42,467 bases of DNA from JBCCQH01 sp039024435 (GCA_039024435.1 JBCCQH010000065.1:1-42467), one strand, 5' to 3'; counted from the stretch's first letter, positions 26,379 through 35,024 are shown. The notes: generated from the letters alone by a model not told the origin. Program-made: numbers and translations.

Positions 26379-26798
26379 TTACACCGTGGCGATCACCTTG
26401 AGTTCGATGGCAATTGGAGTCGGCAGGCAGTTGATTTCCAGGGTGGTGCGGCAAGGAGGGTTTTCCGCGAAGTATTCCGCCCAGAGCCGGTTGTATATGG
26501 GGAAATCATCCTTCATATTGGTGAGGAAGACGGTCACATCGACGATTTTGTCCCAGGAGGAGCCTGCCTCTTCCAGGACGGCCTTGACGTTGTTGAAGAC
26601 CGAGTGGCACTGCGTGGCGATGTCGTAGGCGATGATGTTGCCGTCGGCATCGAGTTCCACCCCGGGAATTTTTTTCGTGCCGCGTTCCCGGGGACCGATG
26701 CCGGAAAGAAAGAGGAGATCGCCGACCCGGCGGGCATGGGGATACAGTCCTACGGGTTCGGGGGCCTTTTGGGAATGGGTGACATTGTTTTCGGACAT
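26379..26798 (-). CDS. RidA/YjgF-family protein (enamine/imine deaminase or 2-aminomuconate deaminase-like)
   Basis: A 139-residue protein, near the family's usual 125-145. RidA proteins hydrolyse reactive 2-aminoacrylate-type enamines; some relatives act as 2-aminomuconate deaminases. Visible features are LLFLSGIGPRERG, the conserved VFLTNMKDDFPIYNRLWAEYF helix region, and the catalytic Arg in PPCRTTLEI. The insert TKKIPGVELDADGNI is typical of the longer aminomuconate-deaminase-like branch. It starts 10 bp past the biotin carboxylase stop and is followed 80 bp later by the TPR gene, so all may be cotranscribed. The exact substrate is uncertain. Confidence 0.88.
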   Translation of the reverse strand: MSENNVTHSQKAPEPVGLYPHARRVGDLLFLSGIGPRERGTKKIPGVELDADGNIIAYDIATQCHSVFNNVKAVLEEAGSSWDKIVDVTVFLTNMKDDFPIYNRLWAEYFAENPPCRTTLEINCLPTPIAIELKVIATV

Positions 26799-26808
26799 GA
26801 TGGGGGGC

Positions 26809-28296
26809 TTAACGGGTTCGGTTCAATTTCCAATTGCTCGGTTGGGCGCTCGAAGGGGCCGCCGGTTGCGCCGATTGCTTTTCTTCATCGGCGAGGAGGG
26901 CGCCGACCAGGGCAGCCACCTGCGCTTCCGGTTCAGCAAGGGGCGGGGCCAGCCCCTCGGGCGTGAAGTATTTTTTGACGAAGTGGGTGTCAAATTGTCC
27001 GGAAACAAAGGCTTCGTGCTGCAAAGCAAATGCGCAAAAGCCCAGGGTGGTCTGAAACCCCACGATTTCGTATTCGGCGATGGCGCGGAGCATTTTGTCG
27101 ATGGCATCCTGGCGATTGGCCCCGTGGGCGATCAGTTTCGCGATCATGGGATCGTAGTAGATCGGGATGTCCATGCCTTCTTCGAATCCGTCATCGACCC
27201 GGATTCCGTGGCCCTGGGGCCGGCGGTAGGTCAGCAACTTTCCGATGTCGGGCAAGAAATTGTTCGCGGGATCTTCGGCGTAGACGCGCACTTCGATGGC
27301 GTGGCCGTGGATGTTCAGGTCGTCCTGGGCAAAGGACAGTGCTTCGCCACGGGCAACCTTGATTTGCTCCTTGACCAGGTCGAGGCCGGTGATCATTTCG
27401 GTGACGGGATGCTCCACCTGGAGGCGGGTGTTCATCTCCAGGAAATAGAAATTCAGCTCGGAATCGACGAGAAATTCGACCGTACCGGCGTTGTAGTAGT
27501 TGCAGGCACGGGCCACGTCGACCGCGGCTTCCCCCATGCGCTGGCGGAGTTCCGGGGTAAGCACCGCTGAGGGAGCTTCCTCGATGACTTTCTGGTGCCG
27601 GCGCTGGACGGAACATTCTCGTTCGAAGAGGTGGACAATGTTGCCGTGGTGGTCGCCAAGCACCTGAATTTCTACGTGGCGGGGGCCGGTGACGTATTTT
27701 TCGATGAACACCCGGCCGTCGCCAAAGCTGCTGACCGCCTCGCTGACCGCACGGTCCATTTGTTCTTCGAAATCTTCGATCCGCTCGACGATGCGCATGC
27801 CCTTGCCTCCTCCACCAGCACTGGCTTTGATCAGGATGGGAAAGCCGATTTCCTGGGCGATCACTTTGGCCGCGCCGATGTCTTCGATGGCTTCCTCGGT
27901 GCCGGGAACCAGGGGCACGTTGTAGTCTTTCACGGCGGCTTTGGCGGCGAGCTTCGAGCCCATCACGTCCATGGCGTCCGGGGATGGACCGATGAGGGTA
28001 AGGCCCGCCTCAGAAACGGCGCGGGCAAATCCGGAATTTTCGCTCAGGAAGCCGTATCCGGGATGAATGGCGTCGATGCTGTGCTGCCGGCACAGTTCAA
28101 TGATGAAGTCGCCGCGGAGGTAGCTTTCGCTGGAGGGGGGCGGTCCCACGCAGTAGGCTTCATCGGCGAAGGTGACGTGGGGGGAAAAGCGGTCGGCTTC
28201 GGAGAAAATGGCCACGGTGGCGATGCCCATTTCCCGGGCGGAGCGCATAATGCGCAAAGCGATTTCACCGCGGTTGGCAACAAGGAGTTTTTTCAT
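26809..28296 (-). CDS. Biotin carboxylase subunit of acetyl/propionyl-CoA carboxylase
   Basis: A 495-residue biotin carboxylase, which uses ATP and bicarbonate to carboxylate biotin on a carrier protein. In order: KKLLVANRGEIALRIMRSA, IHPGYGFLSEN, the ATP-grasp lid ASAGGGGKGMRIV, FEREcSVQRRHQKVIEEAPS-type motif, and the catalytic FLEMNTRLQVEHPVTEMITG. The C-terminal extension ending PSNWKLNR resembles the Bacteroidota subunit that works in a separate-subunit propionyl-CoA/acetyl-CoA carboxylase. No biotin carrier domain is present, and no carboxyltransferase or carrier gene is adjacent in this window. It lies 48 bp downstream of tmk and 10 bp upstream of the RidA gene on the same strand. Confidence 0.95.
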   Translation of the reverse strand: MKKLLVANRGEIALRIMRSAREMGIATVAIFSEADRFSPHVTFADEAYCVGPPPSSESYLRGDFIIELCRQHSIDAIHPGYGFLSENSGFARAVSEAGLTLIGPSPDAMDVMGSKLAAKAAVKDYNVPLVPGTEEAIEDIGAAKVIAQEIGFPILIKASAGGGGKGMRIVERIEDFEEQMDRAVSEAVSSFGDGRVFIEKYVTGPRHVEIQVLGDHHGNIVHLFERECSVQRRHQKVIEEAPSAVLTPELRQRMGEAAVDVARACNYYNAGTVEFLVDSELNFYFLEMNTRLQVEHPVTEMITGLDLVKEQIKVARGEALSFAQDDLNIHGHAIEVRVYAEDPANNFLPDIGKLLTYRRPQGHGIRVDDGFEEGMDIPIYYDPMIAKLIAHGANRQDAIDKMLRAIAEYEIVGFQTTLGFCAFALQHEAFVSGQFDTHFVKKYFTPEGLAPPLAEPEAQVAALVGALLADEEKQSAQPAAPSSAQPSNWKLNRTR

Positions 28297-28344
28297 CGCA
28301 TTCGGTTTTCGGCGTGCAAAAACAAGTATACAAAAAAGCGCCCA

Positions 28345-28977
28345 TCAGGCCAATTCGTCCACGATTTCCCGGATGTCGGCGGCGATTTCCTCGACGGTGC
28401 GGTGAGCGTTGACCACCTGGATGTTTTCCTGGACTTCTCTTCGGCGAAAGGCGGTCATGTAGTTTTCCCGCACCTGGATCAGGGTGTCGAGTTTTTCGTA
28501 GTGTTCGGTGTCGGCGCGGTTTTCGCGAATGCGGCGCAAGCTTTCTTCCACGGGGAGATCCAGAAACAGCGTGAGGTCGGGCCGGAGGAGTTCAAAAACC
28601 GGTTGGTGAAGGGTGAGGACCCAGTCCATCGGGATTTTGAGCGAGTTGTAGGCGAGAGAGGAAAAGTAGTAGCGGTCGCAGATGACCGTTTCGCCTCGTT
28701 CCAGGCGGGCAATCAGGCCATCTTCCACCGCGGTGATGTGGTCGATGCGGTCGGCGAGGAACAGCGCGGCAATCGCGCGTTCGTCGGTGCGTTCTTTCCC
28801 GGTGAGAATGGACCGGAGCAACTTGCCGATGGTTCGGTCGGAGGGTTGTCGGGTGAGGTAGACGGTATGGTCTTGGGAGCGAAGGCGTTCGGCGAGGAGT
28901 TCGACTTGGGTGGATTTGCCACTGCCATCAATTCCTTCAAACACGATGAATCGGCCTCGGGCTGGGGTTTCGGACAT
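28345..28977 (-). CDS. tmk: Thymidylate kinase
   Basis: A 210-residue dTMP kinase, converting dTMP to dTDP with ATP in the cytosol. Visible motifs are the P-loop FEGIDGSGKST, the DRx motif CDRYYFSSLAYNS, TRQPSD at the position of the usual TREPGG, and a lid-type segment LRRIRENRADTEHYEK. YYFSS replaces the more common Y-xxS-xxAYQ spacing, a variant seen in the archaeal-like branch. It is the first gene of a minus-strand run with the biotin carboxylase, RidA and TPR genes. Upstream is a 320-bp gap to the divergent effector gene. Confidence 0.93.
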   Translation of the reverse strand: MSETPARGRFIVFEGIDGSGKSTQVELLAERLRSQDHTVYLTRQPSDRTIGKLLRSILTGKERTDERAIAALFLADRIDHITAVEDGLIARLERGETVICDRYYFSSLAYNSLKIPMDWVLTLHQPVFELLRPDLTLFLDLPVEESLRRIRENRADTEHYEKLDTLIQVRENYMTAFRRREVQENIQVVNAHRTVEEIAADIREIVDELA

Positions 28978-29174
28978 GCGATTGGGTTTGGGGCAAAGTT
29001 AGCACGCCTTGGGGCACAAAAACAATGTTTGGGTTGGTGTGCGACCGGGACCGGTTGCTTCTGAGCTTGGGCGAAGGATCGGTGCGGGTACCACAAGGGC
29101 GGCGGCCTCGAAATCATTTCGCAATTCAGTCGCATCGCGAAGATTAAAAATATGGCTTTGTCATTGAGTGGGTA

Positions 29175-29209
29175 TTTGGTTATATTGATGGAAGGATAGG
29201 TTAGGTTTA
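29175..29209 (+). promoter_or_regulatory. Candidate Bacteroidota promoter of the DUF4157 gene
   Basis: TTTG at 29175-29178 and TAGGTTTA at 29202-29209 approximate the Bacteroidota -33 TTTG and -7 TAnnTTTG elements, with one mismatch and a 23-base spacer, slightly longer than typical. It lies ~90 bp before the start codon within the 320-bp divergent gap 28978-29297, which otherwise holds no gene I can see. The local sequence is noticeably more AT-rich than its surroundings. Confidence 0.3.
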
Positions 29210-29289
29210 AGGGTTTATTACGCTTCTGTTTCCCCGTGCTGCCCACTGGTGGGCCTCAATATTTTTTCTGGAAAGAAGGGTAACTATTT

Positions 29290-29304
29290 ATGGTGTTATG
29301 TTAA
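29290..29304 (+). other. Possible 4-codon leader ORF overlapping the effector start
   Basis: ATG-GTG-TTA-TGT-TAA at 29290-29304 overlaps the ATG of the large gene at 29298 in another frame. It is 9 bases past the purine-rich GAAAGAAGGG (29271-29280), a better ribosome-binding distance than the main start has (17 bases). It may be chance or may set up coupled re-initiation. Confidence 0.3.
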
Positions 29305-32300
29305 AGCATGCTAAAAACGGCAAACAATCGGCCAAGGGTGACCGGGAAGAAAGCCAATTTATTGAATCTCCATTCCTGAGCAAGGAAGGGGGGATCAGTA
29401 CTCAAGAACCACCCCCGGACAATCCGGATATAAGGGCGGTTCAGGCCGCCGCGAACGTGAGTCCGGCCGTTGTGGCCCAGCGCAAGCTCCAGGCCGCCGC
29501 CGATGCCTACGTTGCTTCTGAGGATGCTCCTTACGGAAGCTACCAGGAATTGCCCCCGCCACCCTTGCAGTTGAAGGCCGGAAAGCCCTGGGCGACAACC
29601 CAGCGCGATTCCCCGGAAAGTACCGCAAAACCCAACCAAACCGGTCTTCCCGATCAGCTCAAATCCGGGATCGAAGGATTGTCCGGATATTCCCTGGACG
29701 ACGTAAATGTCCATTACAATTCTTCCCAACCCGCCCAACTTCAGGCCCAGGCGTACGCCCAGGGCACGGACATCCATATCGGTCCGGGTCAGGAGCGGCA
29801 CTTGCCCCACGAGGCCTGGCACGTGGTCCAGCAGAAGGAGGGGCGGGTCCAGGCCACCCAGCAGTTCAAACAAGTAGGAATCAACGATGACGCCGGTTTG
29901 GAGCGGGAAGCGGACGTGATGGGGGCTCGGGCACTGAATTGGACGGGCAGTGCGGGAACGGCCCGCGAGGCGCCCATCTCGGGCCAGGTCGCCCAGATGG
30001 CCCGCCCCGGCGCAATCGGACACGCCACCAACAGTTGCTTCGCCGCCGCGATCGTCAATACGTTTGTCTCGGTCAACAGCTTGCGCAATCTGCTGCTGCC
30101 CTCGGCGACCCTGGTCGGAGATGCTCCGGAAGTGGCCGCCTTGAAGCAATTGCTGTTGCGGGCGGTCAACAGTGTGGATGGACAGCAAAATGTACCGGCC
30201 GCGCACATGCAGTTGGTGATGCAAGCCTTCGCCGCCAATGGACTGGTCGCCAACTCGGTGGATACCGCCGATGTCCACGAGGTGCTGACCCGCTTGATCG
30301 ACCGGCTGGCCCCCGTTGCCGCCGGAGGCGGTGCCCCCGCCGCTCCGTTATCCGCCGGGCAGGTCCCGTGGGGGCCGAGTGTGACCCTGCAGGATGCGGC
30401 CATGATTTCGATCACCCAAGGCGCCATGGTTGCCCTGCCCCACGTGATTCAGGTGGCTCGGATCCCCGGAAACACCTTGGCCGCCCCCTCAGTATTTTCC
30501 TTGTCGGTTCCGGGGCAGTCCCGGGTTTATCACCTCCGGAGTGCCACCCAGCACGACCAAGGCTACAAAAAAGGGCACTTCGTCAGCTACTTGAACCGGG
30601 GTGATTTGTTTGCCGATGAATGGTGGGAAAGCGACGACCTCGCTCCGGCGGCGGTGCCTCTGGCCGGGCCTCAAGGGGCTCCCACCGGCGATGTGCCGGG
30701 CAGTGACGATGACAGAATGCAAGAAGAAGTGCTGGCCACCGAAGCAAGGGGGGAAACAAAGTCGGCCGATTCCGCTGATGACGACGGAGGAATGGTCACC
30801 GAACCCCTGGCCGATGGCTCCACACCGTTGGATGAAGCGGCGGCGGAGCCCAAGCTGACTCAGGAAGGGATGCAGCGGCAGGCCATGATGTACGTGTACG
30901 AAGCCCTCGATACGGGCTTGGACCCCGCTCTGGACCAGGCTACGCAAGTGGGCGATGCGGCCGGAGATGGCTTTGGTGAGGCTATGCGGGGCCTGCAGGA
31001 AGCCTACGACTACCAGATCGCCTTGCGTTTGGAAGAAAACGAAAAGGGAAAAGGATGGGGACCGGCTCCCTCGGGCATGGGAAAACCACCGGCTTCCGGT
31101 TCTTCTTCCGACCCCAAACCCGATCCTGCGACACTGGACCTGACCGCCCAGGTAGAAGATGCGGAAACGGAACAGGAAGTTTACCCGATCGTATTGCCGC
31201 CCATCGTGCTCAACGCAGAGAATATCCCCGAAGCGGTGCGGCAAATTGATTTGCAGATGGAAGGGCTGAGGCGGATGACCCAGCGGCAATGGCTCATGAA
31301 TGTCCTGCTCAACCGCCTGAAGGACACCGATTCCTTGATGGCGGGGATGAGCCATACCCACTCCGGAACCGAACTTTCCCTGCGGATCGGGCAGGTGGTC
31401 GAAGGAGATGATGCATTGGCCCGGGACATGTTGGGAGAAGTTGTGTCCCGCATGCGCCAATTGTTGAGGTTGGTTGCCCCCAGCCAGGATGGTTTAATGA
31501 CGTTGATCCAGAGCATCATGAGCATTGCCCTGCAAGCGATCGGTCGCCCCTCACAAGTGATGTACTATGCGGATTCGCAGGGATTTTTGGATCGGATGCG
31601 TGAGTTGTCGCGGACGGGGCTGCCGGGAGGAATTGGTCGCCAGCACGGATCCGGTGACGAGGAGAGCTTTAAATCCACCTTCAGTCGGGGAAAAACGGTG
31701 ATTGATGCCCATACGGAGGAGGATCGGCTCAACGCAGTTTTGCACAATCCCGACCAGGTCGCCGGCGGTCACCTGGAGATCTTCCACGATGCCACCGAAG
31801 AAGACGGTCTCCAGCGCGCGCAGCAGAATTTTCTGCAAATGGCGGGAGCACTGGCCACGGCCCGGAAGGAGTTGCAGGCCATCCCAACTTACAGCTATGA
31901 AGATCCCGCGCCAAGCCGGGCAAAAGGTCAGGGCCTGCACGCCTACTTTGACCGCAAACCATCAGTGGAAACGGAAGCTTCGAAAAAGAAGCGGGCCCAG
32001 GCGGAGGCCGCGCAAAGAGAGCGGATTGCGATTTTGGAAAGATTGTTGGAAGATGCCCGGAATGCTTTTCTCGATCTCTACCTGCAACACTACGGCAGCA
32101 ATTCGGTGAATTCCCGTTTGGGGGCCATGTGGATTGAGGACCTCCCTGAGGACCGAAGTGTGAATCGGGTCCGGATCATGCTGGAAAGTGTGCTCTACAA
32201 CCGGGAGCTCAACCCTGGAACCTGGGAAGACGAGAGAATGGCGGTCCACGTACCGGTACAAGAAGGGGAAGTCCCACCGCTGCACGAACGGGGCCGAACG

Positions 32301-33188
32301 GAAGCGACCAACACGAAATTGAAGAAGGAAGCCAAGTCCCTGGAGAGCGGCCACGGGGGAAGCCGCAAACGGAAGCCCAGCAAGACCGCCCGGGAAGACA
32401 AGGCCGAAAACCGGCTGGGCAACATCAAGTTTCACCGCAAAGAAAGAGGGGGAAATCAAGCCCGGATCGACACCACTTTTAAATCGATGGGAAACCGACC
32501 GCCGGGTCACCAGAAATTGACCGAGCAGGCCGGAGGTCTGCGGGAGGTATTGGCGAACTACGACCGGGGACACGACAATCTTACCGCGGAAATTGAATTC
32601 CTGAACGTTCAACTCGGTACGCGGTTCAATGAGCGCCACTTCAATTATGCCCAGCGCGTCGGGAATTCGGTAACGGAGCAGTTGAACAGCTATTTGCGGG
32701 CTCCCCAGGAGGGCGGTTCCCCACCCAAGGCGACTTTGACCAACCCGCGAGCGGTAGAATACCTGGAATTCAGAAGGGCCGCCGAGGAACGGTTCCATAC
32801 CATCCAGCCAGAGATCCTGCACCGGCTTTTCCTGGCCCAAGCCAATGCCAAGGCAAGAATGGAGGCCATGGCTCAAGAAATCGAGCTTCCGAAATTCCGG
32901 ACCTACATTGAAGGAGAGTATGGATACGTGAATGAGGAAATTTTGGCGCAGGCTTTTGCCCGTGATACCGCTTCCTTCTACCGTGAGGAAGCGTATGCCG
33001 AGCTGATCGGTCAGCTTTGGGAGCAAGAGCAAGATGAACGGGATGCGGAATGGATGGCAAGCGGGGGCGATTTGCCGGCAAATGCGCGGAACGCGGACGA
33101 CACCGAGGACGAATTCGACGCTGGCTGGGACGAGGAGGATCTCACAGGCAATGAGACTGAGGAAGAAGAGAGAGTAGAAGAAGCCTGA
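29298..33188 (+). CDS. DUF4157 (eCIS-core) protein with ubiquitin-specific-protease-like (C19) domain; candidate injected effector
   Basis: A 1296-residue protein with no signal peptide. Residues ~115-182 form the DUF4157/eCIS-core domain (GLSGYSLDDVNVHYNSS, DIHIGPGQE), with metal-binding motif H171-E-A-W-H175 and the follow-on EREADVMG (Glu204). This domain marks cargo toxins of extracellular contractile injection systems. Residues ~238-452 then match the box order of eukaryotic ubiquitin-specific proteases. The Cys box is ATNSCFAAAIVNTF (Cys247), the strand box LPHVIQVARIP (380-390), and the His box YHLRSATQHD then KKGHFVSYL (His427), closing EWWESDD (Asp446/447). Residues ~460-1296 are unrecognised: Glu/Lys-rich helices, a basic SRKRKPSK patch at 1022-1029 and a very acidic C-terminus. 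The gene stands alone; no injection-system genes are in the window. The catalytic function is inferred from motifs only. Confidence 0.85.
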   Translation: MLKHAKNGKQSAKGDREESQFIESPFLSKEGGISTQEPPPDNPDIRAVQAAANVSPAVVAQRKLQAAADAYVASEDAPYGSYQELPPPPLQLKAGKPWATTQRDSPESTAKPNQTGLPDQLKSGIEGLSGYSLDDVNVHYNSSQPAQLQAQAYAQGTDIHIGPGQERHLPHEAWHVVQQKEGRVQATQQFKQVGINDDAGLEREADVMGARALNWTGSAGTAREAPISGQVAQMARPGAIGHATNSCFAAAIVNTFVSVNSLRNLLLPSATLVGDAPEVAALKQLLLRAVNSVDGQQNVPAAHMQLVMQAFAANGLVANSVDTADVHEVLTRLIDRLAPVAAGGGAPAAPLSAGQVPWGPSVTLQDAAMISITQGAMVALPHVIQVARIPGNTLAAPSVFSLSVPGQSRVYHLRSATQHDQGYKKGHFVSYLNRGDLFADEWWESDDLAPAAVPLAGPQGAPTGDVPGSDDDRMQEEVLATEARGETKSADSADDDGGMVTEPLADGSTPLDEAAAEPKLTQEGMQRQAMMYVYEALDTGLDPALDQATQVGDAAGDGFGEAMRGLQEAYDYQIALRLEENEKGKGWGPAPSGMGKPPASGSSSDPKPDPATLDLTAQVEDAETEQEVYPIVLPPIVLNAENIPEAVRQIDLQMEGLRRMTQRQWLMNVLLNRLKDTDSLMAGMSHTHSGTELSLRIGQVVEGDDALARDMLGEVVSRMRQLLRLVAPSQDGLMTLIQSIMSIALQAIGRPSQVMYYADSQGFLDRMRELSRTGLPGGIGRQHGSGDEESFKSTFSRGKTVIDAHTEEDRLNAVLHNPDQVAGGHLEIFHDATEEDGLQRAQQNFLQMAGALATARKELQAIPTYSYEDPAPSRAKGQGLHAYFDRKPSVETEASKKKRAQAEAAQRERIAILERLLEDARNAFLDLYLQHYGSNSVNSRLGAMWIEDLPEDRSVNRVRIMLESVLYNRELNPGTWEDERMAVHVPVQEGEVPPLHERGRTEATNTKLKKEAKSLESGHGGSRKRKPSKTAREDKAENRLGNIKFHRKERGGNQARIDTTFKSMGNRPPGHQKLTEQAGGLREVLANYDRGHDNLTAEIEFLNVQLGTRFNERHFNYAQRVGNSVTEQLNSYLRAPQEGGSPPKATLTNPRAVEYLEFRRAAEERFHTIQPEILHRLFLAQANAKARMEAMAQEIELPKFRTYIEGEYGYVNEEILAQAFARDTASFYREEAYAELIGQLWEQEQDERDAEWMASGGDLPANARNADDTEDEFDAGWDEEDLTGNETEEEERVEEA

Positions 33189-33274
33189 TTGCCGGGGAGC
33201 GCAGCTACCGAACAAAGCGTGGGCCAACTTTACTGGGCGAAAATCCGGTATATTGGCATCCGTCACCCTCAATC

Positions 33275-33306
33275 AAAAAGGGCCGCTCCCGGATCGGAAG
33301 CAGCCC
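33275..33306 (-). terminator. Rho-independent terminator of the TPR gene
   Basis: Read on the minus strand, GGGCTGCTTCC pairs with GGGAGCGGCCC (two G-T wobbles) around a short loop, between 33306 and 33280, and is followed by TTTTT (33279-33275). It lies 25 bp past the stop of the minus-strand TPR gene. It may also help stop the convergent effector transcript. Confidence 0.82.
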
Positions 33307-33330
33307 CTATATGGTTCAATCGAATGACGA

Positions 33331-34989
33331 TCAGCCTTTTTCTTTGCAGTAGTTCAGACCATTGGTCGCACTTTCATCTTCGGGCTTGAGTTCGAGGATT
33401 TTTTCCCAGTGCGGAATGGCCTTCCCGAATTCCTCGGTCACCAGGGTGTAGTAAGCCGCGATGTACTTGTTTGCCGAGAGGTAGTCACGCTCATATTTGG
33501 CGACCTTCTCCGCGTCTTCCCCGATGATTTCCAGGACCTTTTCGTAGTAGGGAAGCGCTTTGCCTTCCTTGGATTCCGGATCCATCTGCGCATTGCTCTT
33601 GGCGCGCCAGGCCCAACCGATGGTCACGTCCGGCTTCTGCTCGGTCATCACCTTGAAGACCGAATCCGATTTCTCGTAGTTTTCGGTGCGGTAGTGCGCA
33701 AGGCCGAGGTCGAAGTTCTCTTTCAGCCGGTAGCGCTTCTGGTAGGACAGATAGCGCTCCAGGAATTCCGATTGCTTCGCAAAGTCCTTATTGGCTTTGT
33801 AGGTGTTGGCGATGTTGAGCAGCGGCTCGTAGTTCGGCTCTCCTTGCTTTTCGGCCATCTCCATGCCCGTTTCGTATTCCTTGATGGCCTCATCCATCAT
33901 GCCTTTGAGTTCGTAGGCAAGGGCACGGTTTTCATAATCGGAGGCGATGTAGGAAATCTCTTTGGCCTTGCTGAAGTAATCGTCGAGGTACTCCAGTGCT
34001 TTGTCGGGGTCGGGATTTTCCTTCTTGACGTAGGAATACCCCAGCAAGCGGAGCAGCAAGAGGGAATTGGTGTCCTGCAGCAAGGGTTCCATAATGGCAA
34101 TTGCTTCGTCGTAGCGTTCGCCGAGGTACTTGAACGTACCACTGCGCATTTTGGCACCGAGATCATCCCCCATCAGTTTGAGGTACTGAGTCATGTTTTC
34201 GTCGGCTTTATCCGGCTTGCCGGCAAGGTTCCACATCTCGGCCATTTCCCGGTAGGCCGGGGCAAAATTGGCATCGATCTCAATGCACTTGCGGAACTTA
34301 TCCGCCGCGTCATTGTACTTTTTTTGCTTTTTATAGAGCTGACCGAGGCGGAAATAACCGTACACGTAACTGGGATCTCGGTTGATGGCTTCGCCGTACT
34401 GATATTCAGCCGACTCTTCGATGCGCTGCAGGTCGTAAATCCGACCCAAGCCTACGTAGGTGGCGGCGTTGTCCGGCTCTTTGAGCTGCACCTTTTGGAA
34501 GTACAGTTGGGCTTCGTCGAGGTAGGGCACCATGTCCTTGACATTTTTCTGGGTTGTATTCGGATAGCCCAGATAAGCTTGCGCGATGGCAAGCAAGGTC
34601 GACGAGGAGGATTTGCGGTCCACTTCGACCGCTTTTGCCATGTGCTTTTTGGCGGCGGTCAGGTCCTTGTTTTTGACCGCGACCGCACCCATACCCACGT
34701 GGTTCATGGGATAACGCGTCCCGTGACCGGCACCGGAGCGGAAAGCGGCTCCCGCCTCACTGTATTTTTCCAGGCCCATGTAGGCCATTCCGAGCAGATA
34801 TTCTGCTTTTTCATCCTTGGGCTCTTCCGCCAGATAAGCTTTCAGCTTGGTAATGGCGTCGCTGTACTTTTCATTTGTAATGAGCCGGCTGGCCTCGCTG
34901 TGGACGGCGGTTTGGGCAAATACCTGTCCAGTAAACAAGACGATGGCAAGCGCAAAAAGTACCTGTTTAATCTTTGCTGCGTTGTGCAT
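33331..34989 (-). CDS. Exported TPR-repeat protein
   Basis: A 552-residue protein started at 34989 (MHNAAKIKQVLFALAIVLFTG), a signal peptide cut after VFAQ; an ATG at 35007 adds six residues. Nearly all of the mature protein is TPR repeats (KAEYLLGMAYMGLEKYSEAG; SYVYGYFRLGQLYKKQKKYN; ATNGLNYCKEKG at the end). In Bacteroidota a TPR gene of this kind commonly follows a PstS-like lipoprotein gene, often with ExbB/ExbD/TonB genes before them. Here the PstS-like gene is 35 bp upstream but the Ton genes are replaced by nuoN. A periplasmic scaffold role is likely but unproven. A good terminator follows. Confidence 0.87.
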   Translation of the reverse strand: MHNAAKIKQVLFALAIVLFTGQVFAQTAVHSEASRLITNEKYSDAITKLKAYLAEEPKDEKAEYLLGMAYMGLEKYSEAGAAFRSGAGHGTRYPMNHVGMGAVAVKNKDLTAAKKHMAKAVEVDRKSSSSTLLAIAQAYLGYPNTTQKNVKDMVPYLDEAQLYFQKVQLKEPDNAATYVGLGRIYDLQRIEESAEYQYGEAINRDPSYVYGYFRLGQLYKKQKKYNDAADKFRKCIEIDANFAPAYREMAEMWNLAGKPDKADENMTQYLKLMGDDLGAKMRSGTFKYLGERYDEAIAIMEPLLQDTNSLLLLRLLGYSYVKKENPDPDKALEYLDDYFSKAKEISYIASDYENRALAYELKGMMDEAIKEYETGMEMAEKQGEPNYEPLLNIANTYKANKDFAKQSEFLERYLSYQKRYRLKENFDLGLAHYRTENYEKSDSVFKVMTEQKPDVTIGWAWRAKSNAQMDPESKEGKALPYYEKVLEIIGEDAEKVAKYERDYLSANKYIAAYYTLVTEEFGKAIPHWEKILELKPEDESATNGLNYCKEKG

Positions 34990-35024
34990 TGTACCTAAAT
35001 AATTCATCCGATTAACACTTAATT

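Noticed and set aside
27595..29064. A 489-codon plus-strand open frame opposite biotin carboxylase and tmk
   Set aside because: It spans two well-identified genes and the gap between them; no domain is visible.
28713..29246. A 177-codon minus-strand open frame extending upstream of tmk
   Set aside because: Most of it overlaps tmk in another frame; the unique part is AT-rich intergenic sequence with no domain.
31962..33272. A 436-codon minus-strand open frame opposite the end of the effector gene
   Set aside because: No signal or domain; the plus-strand frame is continuous over 1296 codons with coherent motifs.
33409..34998. A 529-codon plus-strand open frame opposite the TPR gene
   Set aside because: Antisense of regular TPR coding sequence, giving a repetitive hydrophobic shadow.
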